From: CAZKEW01 sp964558915
Lineage (GTDB): Bacteria > Acidobacteriota > Aminicenantia > Aminicenantales > UBA8522
Assembly (NCBI GenBank): GCA_964558915.1
Contig: CAZLFV010000050.1
Span: 1-18,689 of the forward strand
DNA length: 18,689 bases
Direction of reading: 5' to 3'
Shown here: piece after piece, positions 14,187 through 18,689 of the stretch
How positions within the stretch are numbered: position 1 is the first letter of the stretch
Layout: each line of letters opens with the position of its first letter
Notes under the pieces: generated by a model
The model's input: the letters and a program-made list of their open reading frames with translations, nothing else
Databases searched by the model: none
What the model was told of the DNA's origin: nothing
Program-made: the position numbers and the translations under genes

Positions 14187-15134
14187 CTACTTCTTGATTT
14201 CTTTTTCTTCAGCCCCTGGCTTCTGGAACCTCAGCGACACGGAAAAGACGACTTCTTTTGGCTGTCCGTTCTCAATGTAAGGCTCGTATTTCCATTGCTT
14301 GACCGCATCGATGGCCGGCTGGTTGAAAATTTCATTGGAACTGAAGAGAACCATCACTCGGCTGACGTTGCCCTGCTCGTCGGTCCTAATGTTTAACTTG
14401 ACAAACCCGTCCAGGCCTTGTTTCCGGGCGGCCTCGGGAATCACGGGGTCAACAAGCTTAAGGATGCGGGGAGGATTAACCGTATTCCAGGCTTTGACTG
14501 CTCCCCTCTCGAATTCTTCAATTTTCTTCCTAAACTCGGGCGTAATCGCGGGAGGGGGCGGAGGCGGTGGAGGCGGAGGGGCAATCCTCTCAGCGGGCCC
14601 GGTGATGTAGAATGAGCAGAAATAGGGTTTGCCCTGTCTGTCTTCGAAACCGAAAACTGCGCTGTGGCCTCCCATCAGCAACATTTCCGTGGTCAGGATG
14701 TTTTTCGGTTTGTCGCCCACCATCTCGTTGAGAAGGACCAGGAAGCGCGCCGGGTTCTTCCAATCCTGGGGCATCACGATCGCGGCGAAGGCGGTTCCGT
14801 CCAGCCGGAAAAAGTGGCGGGCAGAGTTCGGGTCCTGGCCTCCTTCGCCGATGACGAGGTCGGCCTCGGTCAGAAGGTGAATGTCCTGGAGGTTAAAGAC
14901 CCTCTTGACCTGGGCTTTCTCTTTCTCCAAGTCAAACCCGGTCTGCATGTTGGCCGTGATCGTTGGCTGGAGATAGGAAGAGGTGACAAACTTGGGCGGG
15001 GCGAGGGCGCCCTGCCGGGTCCCCTCATAGACTCTGAGCTTGAGGTCAAGCCTTTGGGCAGCTTGAAGAAAGCAAACGCCAGAGCTGACAAGACAGACGA
15101 GGAGCGCAAGAAAGAGTCCTTTTGTGTTTCTCAT
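14187..15134 (-). CDS. TonB C-terminal domain protein with polyproline linker
   Basis: A 315-residue envelope protein from the ATG at 15134, with AAGGAG at 7 nt spacing; the frame continues upstream without a ribosome site. Residues 1-26 are a signal peptide or signal anchor. About 30-180 is a domain I do not recognise. Ten consecutive prolines (186-195) precede a short charged helix, and about 222-305 is the TonB C-terminal domain, with VIPEAARKQGLDGFVKLNI and AIDAVKQWKYEPYIENGQP, the usual landmarks. TonB domains contact the TonB box of outer-membrane receptors. No ExbB, ExbD or receptor gene is present, so energy transfer is uncertain. The ATG overlaps the TGA of an upstream gene fragment (ATGA), and the remains of an ECF sigma gene lie before that, suggesting a former sigma / second gene / TonB operon. 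Confidence 0.88.
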   Translation of the reverse strand: MRNTKGLFLALLVCLVSSGVCFLQAAQRLDLKLRVYEGTRQGALAPPKFVTSSYLQPTITANMQTGFDLEKEKAQVKRVFNLQDIHLLTEADLVIGEGGQDPNSARHFFRLDGTAFAAIVMPQDWKNPARFLVLLNEMVGDKPKNILTTEMLLMGGHSAVFGFEDRQGKPYFCSFYITGPAERIAPPPPPPPPPPAITPEFRKKIEEFERGAVKAWNTVNPPRILKLVDPVIPEAARKQGLDGFVKLNIRTDEQGNVSRVMVLFSSNEIFNQPAIDAVKQWKYEPYIENGQPKEVVFSVSLRFQKPGAEEKEIKK

Positions 15135-15235
15135 GGCATTTCTCCTTGGGTTGATTTTTCTGCCCAGACGAAGGTGCTGTTTTCGTCCTGGGTTTTGAAA
15201 ATGTAGGCCTGCGCAGGCTGGCCGTAGATTTTTAT
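15131..15235 (-). pseudogene. Headless 3' fragment of a gene coupled to the TonB gene (possibly anti-sigma-like)
   Basis: A minus-strand frame reading IKIYGQPAQAYIFKTQD and on to a TGA at 15133-15131 that overlaps the TonB ATG. It has protein-like composition but no start codon; an in-frame TAG lies at 15253-15251. The stop/start overlap is typical of an intact operon junction. The short tail with KIY then TFVWAE resembles C-termini of proteins encoded after ECF sigma genes, so an anti-sigma-type protein is a tentative guess only. Confidence 0.4.
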
Positions 15236-15327
15236 GTAATGGCATTCGCTCTATATCTGTTCATGAGAGTGAGATAAGACCCCTGATCTCCTTCGAGGCA
15301 GGTTTTCACGAGTTGGCGGTCGCTCAT
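15232..15327 (-). pseudogene. N-terminal stub of an ECF RNA polymerase sigma factor gene
   Basis: Thirty-one codons from ATG 15327 (or 15342, in frame) to TAA 15232-15234, after a purine-rich GAGAGAGGAG. The peptide contains SDRQLVKTCLEGDQGSY then LTLMNRYRANA, the typical start of sigma-70 region 2 in ECF factors (D-x-x-L-V-x-x-C-L-x-G-D ... L-x-x-x-Y). Regions 2.2 to 4 are missing. The break falls right after RANA and the next readable sequence belongs to another gene's 3' end, so a deletion of at least several hundred bases is likely. Confidence 0.6.
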
Positions 15328-15476
15328 CTCCTCTCTCTTCATTTTATAATACGTTTTGGCAGAAGTTTTTCTTTACGCGAGGTTGAAAAGCGGGTCAACT
15401 GAGCCGCAGAAATAGATAGAGAGTAGCCCCTTATTTTAGAATGCGGTTTTTTCCGGGTCTTTTAAGAGGTTCGCTG

Positions 15477-16004
15477 CTATTCTGCGGTCAGCTTGGCCAG
15501 TCCGGCCAGGTTCATGCTGTCAACCAATTTTCTCAGGATGGCGGCGTCGCTCATCCCGCTGCTCCTCAGCTCCACCATGAACCGGCTGCCAACGAACAGG
15601 CTGATCTCGGCCGATTTGTATTCACCGTTATCGACCTTTTCTGTTCCCGGGAAGCCCTGGATCTTGACTGACTTCTCGTAGCCGTTCTCGGTCTGGTTTT
15701 CGAACTCAGTCATTCCCAGCATTGCAGCTCCGGCCGCAGCGAACGGAATTCCCGCCACGTCCGAGATCTTGATTTCTATCGTCTCTTCGCCTTTGGTATA
15801 TTCGACAGTAGCTTCTGAGGTCGACATTCCCATTGCCGTTGATGTCTGGCCGCCCGGCTTGCCCCTGGTAAACCCGGAGATGTCGATCTTAGGGAGAAAC
15901 TCTTGGAGCTGCTTAAAATGGACCGGTTTCTGTTGGGCCAATGCTGTGGCTGCCAGGAAACAACAGACCACGCTGACCATGACAATTCCGATGACTTTGC
16001 GCAT
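15477..16004 (-). CDS. Small secreted protein of unknown function
   Basis: A 175-residue protein with a very good ribosome site (AAGGAGGT, about 5 nt before the ATG at 16004). Residues 1-23 are a Sec signal peptide ending in ALA before QQ. The mature part begins with KQLQEFLPKIDISGF, a pattern seen in secreted hypothetical proteins, followed by a beta-rich middle (EATVEYTKGEETIEIKISD) and a short hydrophobic Ala/Gly segment near 86-97. The rest alternates charged strands and ends in a helix, ILRKLVDSMNLAGLAKL. No catalytic motif or cysteine pair is visible in the mature protein. I cannot name its family. It lies upstream of the sigma stub on the same strand, with about 150 bp between them, and is divergent from the M28 peptidase gene. 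Confidence 0.8.
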   Translation of the reverse strand: MRKVIGIVMVSVVCCFLAATALAQQKPVHFKQLQEFLPKIDISGFTRGKPGGQTSTAMGMSTSEATVEYTKGEETIEIKISDVAGIPFAAAGAAMLGMTEFENQTENGYEKSVKIQGFPGTEKVDNGEYKSAEISLFVGSRFMVELRSSGMSDAAILRKLVDSMNLAGLAKLTAE

Positions 16005-16192
16005 ACTGACCTCCTTGTGGCGATGCGATCGCTCAAGCGCTCAAACGATTCGTTTTAATTTCTACTTTCCCTATATATTTTATAAACGAACTCAATTTTT
16101 ACTAAAAAAGGAGCTCCCTGTCAACTCAATAACGGGGAGAATTGCTGCGCAGGCTTGCCTTGTGCCGAGCTATTTGATTAAATAAAACCGGT

Positions 16193-17878
16193 ATGAAAAA
16201 CCTGAAAATCCTCCGTCCGTTCGTGCTGCTGGGGAGCTTCATCCTTCTTTCCTTTTATTCAGAGCCCGTTTATCTTATCAGGATTCCGAAAGGAGACCCG
16301 ACACAGTGGAGCCTTTTGGCCGAGCTCGGCATCAACGTCATCCAGGAACTGGAAACCTGTTTCATCGCCAGGGCACCGCGGGATGATTTCCGCTTCTTGA
16401 GAGAAAACGGCGTCCGTTTTGCTATCCTGGATAAAGACATCCGGGGCAAGGAATATTTTCTCGTCCGGGCAAGTTCCAGAGACGAATTGCCCGAGCTTCA
16501 GGTCCAGGGCCGACTGATCGAAGTCGAAAGCGGGACACTGATTGGCTGGACAACGGCGGAGGACCCGTCCTCGCTCATTCCTCCGGACGTTGCCCGCAAG
16601 CCTTTGCCGACGGGCTCGATTCTTTCATATCTCCGGCGTCCGTCTCCTTCCGTGGCTGTTCAGGAATACCAGGCTGTCAAGGACAACCTTGTTCAGTTTA
16701 TGGTCGACCTGGTCTCCAGAGAAAACCTCAGAGGTCTTATCCAGGGCCTCGAGTCCTTCCAGACGAGGTATTCCTCGACTCCTAACTGTGAAGCAGCGGG
16801 CGACTATATCTTCCAGTACTTCCAGGCGCTGGGCCTCGACCCCGCCTTCGAGTCTTTTCCTTTCGGAGGCGCCTATTCTTCGAGGAACGTCATCGCCGAC
16901 AAGAGGGGAGAAACGGATCCCCAAAAAATTCTGATCATCTGCGCTCACTATGATTCGACCTCTGATATCCCCACTGTGCTCGCTCCTGGCGCGGATGACA
17001 ACGCCAGCGGGGTGGCGGCGGTCCTGGAGGCCGCCAGGATTCTCCGGACTTATGCTTTTGATTTCACCGTCCGGTTCATCGCTTTCTCCGGCGAAGAGTG
17101 GGGCCTCTACGGGAGCAGGAATTATGCGGCGCAGGCCAGAAACCGCGGCGATGACATCATCGGAGTCATCAACCTGGACATGATTGCCTACGCCAATCTG
17201 ATGCCCGAGGACTTGGAGCTTTTTGTGAATAGTGACTCCGAGTGGCTGGCAGAACGGTTCAGGATTGCGGCCGGAGAGTATTCCGGACTTCGGGCCAATA
17301 AGTTCGTTGACGCTTCCATGGTTTATTCGGACCATGCCCCTTTCTGGGATACAGGATATCCTGCCTTGTTGGGCATCGAGGACGGTCCGCTCACCAATCC
17401 TTATTATCATGAAACGACAGATACAGTCAGCACGCTGAATTTCGATTTTTTCACGGCCGCGACAAAGGCTGCTCTTGGAACTGCGGCCGAGCTGGCCCAG
17501 CCGGTAAAGGCAGGATACCCGAGAAGTCCGACACGGCTGACCGCGCAAACCTATGGTTATAGCTCTCTTTTCAACACGATCAGGACCGTTTATCTTTCCT
17601 GGACGGCGAGTCCGGATGCTTTTGGATACAACATCTACAGGAGCTCGGCGTCGCATCTCAACTATCAAAAGGTCAACTCATCTCCGGTCCAGTCAACGGC
17701 ATTCGTGAACACGGTCCTTGATGCCGACAAGTTTTATTATTACGTTGTCACGGCAGTGGGCGGGGGAGGGTTAGAGAGCAATTACTCCGGCGAAGTGGAG
17801 ATTGAGCCCATCCTGGCGTCTTCCAGCCAGGGGGTCAGCCGGGGGGCCTCGTCTCTCGAAGGACGGGGGAAACGATGA
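16193..17878 (+). CDS. Secreted M28 family metallo-aminopeptidase with C-terminal Fn3-like domain
   Basis: Zinc aminopeptidase of 561 residues acting outside the cytoplasm. Start at ATG 16193; an in-frame TGA 16 bp upstream limits the choice, and no clear ribosome site is seen. Residues 1-23 are a signal peptide. About 28-120 is a pro-region-like domain. The M28 catalytic domain covers about 165-435: AHYDS (His252), GADDNASG (Asp268/269), SGEEWG (Glu301 catalytic, Glu302 zinc), NLDM (Asp329) and YYHET (His406), so all two-zinc-site residues are present. Residues about 444-538 form a fibronectin type III-like domain (YLSWTASPDAFGYNIYRSS), common as a spacer or binding module in secreted hydrolases. 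The stop overlaps the next gene's ATG (ATGA), so the two are translationally coupled. With the S9 enzyme it suggests peptide feeding. Confidence 0.93.
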   Translation: MKNLKILRPFVLLGSFILLSFYSEPVYLIRIPKGDPTQWSLLAELGINVIQELETCFIARAPRDDFRFLRENGVRFAILDKDIRGKEYFLVRASSRDELPELQVQGRLIEVESGTLIGWTTAEDPSSLIPPDVARKPLPTGSILSYLRRPSPSVAVQEYQAVKDNLVQFMVDLVSRENLRGLIQGLESFQTRYSSTPNCEAAGDYIFQYFQALGLDPAFESFPFGGAYSSRNVIADKRGETDPQKILIICAHYDSTSDIPTVLAPGADDNASGVAAVLEAARILRTYAFDFTVRFIAFSGEEWGLYGSRNYAAQARNRGDDIIGVINLDMIAYANLMPEDLELFVNSDSEWLAERFRIAAGEYSGLRANKFVDASMVYSDHAPFWDTGYPALLGIEDGPLTNPYYHETTDTVSTLNFDFFTAATKAALGTAAELAQPVKAGYPRSPTRLTAQTYGYSSLFNTIRTVYLSWTASPDAFGYNIYRSSASHLNYQKVNSSPVQSTAFVNTVLDADKFYYYVVTAVGGGGLESNYSGEVEIEPILASSSQGVSRGASSLEGRGKR

Positions 17879-18468
17879 CCCGAAAAAGCTTCGGCGCGGC
17901 GTTTATTTTTTTCTTTTCGGTCCTGTGGGTCTATCCCCAGACCTTCTCGATTCGAGCCGGCGGCGGAATCATGTTCCCACAGCAAGCCTCCTTCAGGCAT
18001 GTCTACGGGAATGCGTATCCTCTGGTTATCGAGGCGGGAGTGCGGTTGACCAGGAAATTCGGGATTTCTTCCGGCGTGAATTGGATCAGCAATAACGGCC
18101 GGGCCTGGCCGCTCGACCAGGGGCAGGACGAATTCCCCGTTCATTTTAAAATGATTTCTGTTCCGGTTTCCGTTTTTTATGAATTTCCGGGGAGGCTCGG
18201 GGGCGTCCCGCTGGGCGTCACCCTTGGGTTGGGGATCAGCTGGCATTCTTACAAGGAAACTTGGGAAACGTTCGAATTGAGTTATCAGGATAATAAGCTC
18301 GGCCCCCTTGTCTATGCTGCGGTTGATTTTCACCTCTTTTCCCGGGTTGGGTTCTTCACCTCCGTGCGATGGGAAAGCGTGCCCACGGGACAGGAATCGC
18401 TTCTCGGCGGGAAAATTAACCTCGGCGGGATCCAGCTCCTGGCCGGAGTCGCTTTCTATTTCCGATGA
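17875..18468 (+). CDS. Outer-membrane beta-barrel protein coupled to the M28 peptidase
   Basis: A 197-residue protein with an N-terminal signal peptide (to about VYPQ). The mature part consists of alternating amphipathic strands rich in Gly and aromatics (FSIRAGGGIMF, VIEAGVRLTRKFGISSGVNW, VTLGLGISWHSY) and ends in the aromatic C-terminal strand GVAFYFR, consistent with a BAM-targeted barrel, although the final residue is Arg rather than Phe. The size suggests an eight-stranded barrel of the OMP_b-brl type. The start overlaps the peptidase stop by 4 bp, so the barrel probably works with the peptidase, for example in its surface placement or in peptide binding; this is inference. Confidence 0.8.
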   Translation: MTRKSFGAAFIFFFSVLWVYPQTFSIRAGGGIMFPQQASFRHVYGNAYPLVIEAGVRLTRKFGISSGVNWISNNGRAWPLDQGQDEFPVHFKMISVPVSVFYEFPGRLGGVPLGVTLGLGISWHSYKETWETFELSYQDNKLGPLVYAAVDFHLFSRVGFFTSVRWESVPTGQESLLGGKINLGGIQLLAGVAFYFR

Positions 18469-18484
18469 TTTCACAACGGGCAGA

Positions 18485-18550
18485 GTAAGGAGCTCCGTTT
18501 CCGTGATCATTTTGTTCTGGAATACGGTCCTGCCGTGGCTTCCCCCCGAC
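18485..18550 (+). repeat. Second copy of the inverted-arm element (one arm)
   Basis: Positions 18491-18550 match the right arm at 11544-11485 (minus strand) without gaps at 54 of 60 positions, from AGCTCCGTTTC to CTTCCCCCCGAC. It starts about 16 bp after the stop of the barrel gene. No opposing arm is visible before the window ends. Confidence 0.75.
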
Positions 18551-18689
18551 GAGGCTCGGGAGATGTGGCTCGAAGTCACGCTGCGATTTCCCCAGCGAGG
18601 AAATCTTGCTCGATTCGCTCCTCGCTCTCCTCTTTGAGGAACCATGCCCGCTCGTCGCTCATACGGACTTCTCACCACATCATCCCTCG
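18551..18689. other. Gene-free end of the window
   Basis: No convincing coding frame. It holds a perfect 7-bp stem (GATTTCC / GGAAATC, 18585-18605, 7-nt loop) without a T tract, and a pyrimidine-rich stretch with repeated CTCG words. It may be the rest of the repeat element that begins at 18485. Confidence 0.5.

Noticed and set aside
14170..14188. GCAGC/GCTGC hairpin at the end of the TonB gene as terminator
   Set aside because: Five-bp stem with no T tract on either strand, and the scaffold gap is adjacent.
14548..14580. G-rich repeat on the plus strand as a regulatory repeat
   Set aside because: It is the codon run for ten prolines of the TonB linker on the minus strand.
16025..16032. GCGATCGC palindrome upstream of the small secreted protein
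   Set aside because: Resembles the cyanobacterial HIP1 octamer, but a single copy in 18 kb is expected by chance and nothing else suggests cyanobacteria.
16109..16122. GGAGCTCCCTGTCA as a third copy of the inverted-arm element
   Set aside because: Only the palindromic first eight bases match well; similarity is lost right after.
16625..17668. Minus-strand open frame of 347 codons inside the M28 gene
   Set aside because: Mirror frame of a gene with all catalytic residues; composition is shadow-like (Arg/Gly-rich).
17782..18678. Long minus-strand open frame (298 codons) opposite the peptidase end and barrel gene
   Set aside because: It lies fully antisense to two convincing genes, has a Pro/Arg-rich sequence without domains, and runs through the repeat element.
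1..18689. CRISPR array, tRNA, rRNA, phage or toxin-antitoxin locus
   Set aside because: No regularly spaced direct repeats, cloverleaf, rRNA core, phage structural genes or paired toxin gene were seen. The HTH gene lacks a nucleotidyltransferase/HEPN partner.

Overview
This window looks like part of a metagenome-assembled scaffold: a run of ten Ns sits at 14144-14153. It comes from a Gram-negative, protein-degrading heterotroph. Ribosome binding sites are strong AGGAGG types, base composition is moderately GC-rich, and most products carry export signals (Sec, or twin-arginine on two oxidoreductases). The mix of secreted S9 and M28 peptidases, a TonB protein, a Gfo/Idh/MocA oxidoreductase beside a 3-keto-disaccharide hydrolase, a DUF4097 protein and DUF4438 proteins would fit Acidobacteriota, especially Candidatus Aminicenantes. 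That lineage is inferred from gene content; no rRNA or tRNA marker is present.

Layout. 3-926 (+): 3' part of an AT-rich gene for a ChaN/EreA-like protein. 966-2951 (-): secreted S9 peptidase with its own promoter. 3253-5494 (+): small winged-helix regulator with a palindrome inside its promoter, then an exported tandem DUF4438 protein. 5510-5578 (+): stub of a nitroreductase gene. 5764-7206 (+): REC-REC-GGDEF diguanylate cyclase. 7212-11286 (-): two-gene unit, Gfo/Idh/MocA oxidoreductase then HEAT-repeat/DUF1080 fusion, probably for oxidation and cleavage of sugars by the 3-keto route. 11350-11550: MITE-like element with inverted arms. 11644-12357 (+): DUF4097-type beta-solenoid protein. 12363-14006 (-): Tat-exported phytoene-desaturase/RetSat-like flavoprotein. 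Gap at 14144. 14187-15327 (-): TonB-domain protein preceded by the remains of an ECF sigma factor gene and of a second gene. 15477-16004 (-): small secreted protein of unknown function. 16193-18468 (+): M28 aminopeptidase and outer-membrane beta-barrel protein overlapping by ATGA. 18485-18550: second copy of one arm of the 11.4 kb element.

The genes describe a periplasm- and surface-oriented lifestyle: peptide breakdown (S9, M28 plus partner barrel), carbohydrate oxidation/cleavage (Gfo/Idh plus DUF1080) and c-di-GMP signalling. There is no CRISPR array, phage block, tRNA or rRNA. The most unusual points are the 201-bp inverted-arm element with a 90% identical 60-bp arm 7 kb away, the collapsed sigma-factor operon, the nitroreductase stub, the regulator whose promoter, operator and start codon lie within about 40 bp, and the tandem DUF4438 protein with asymmetric loss of histidines.
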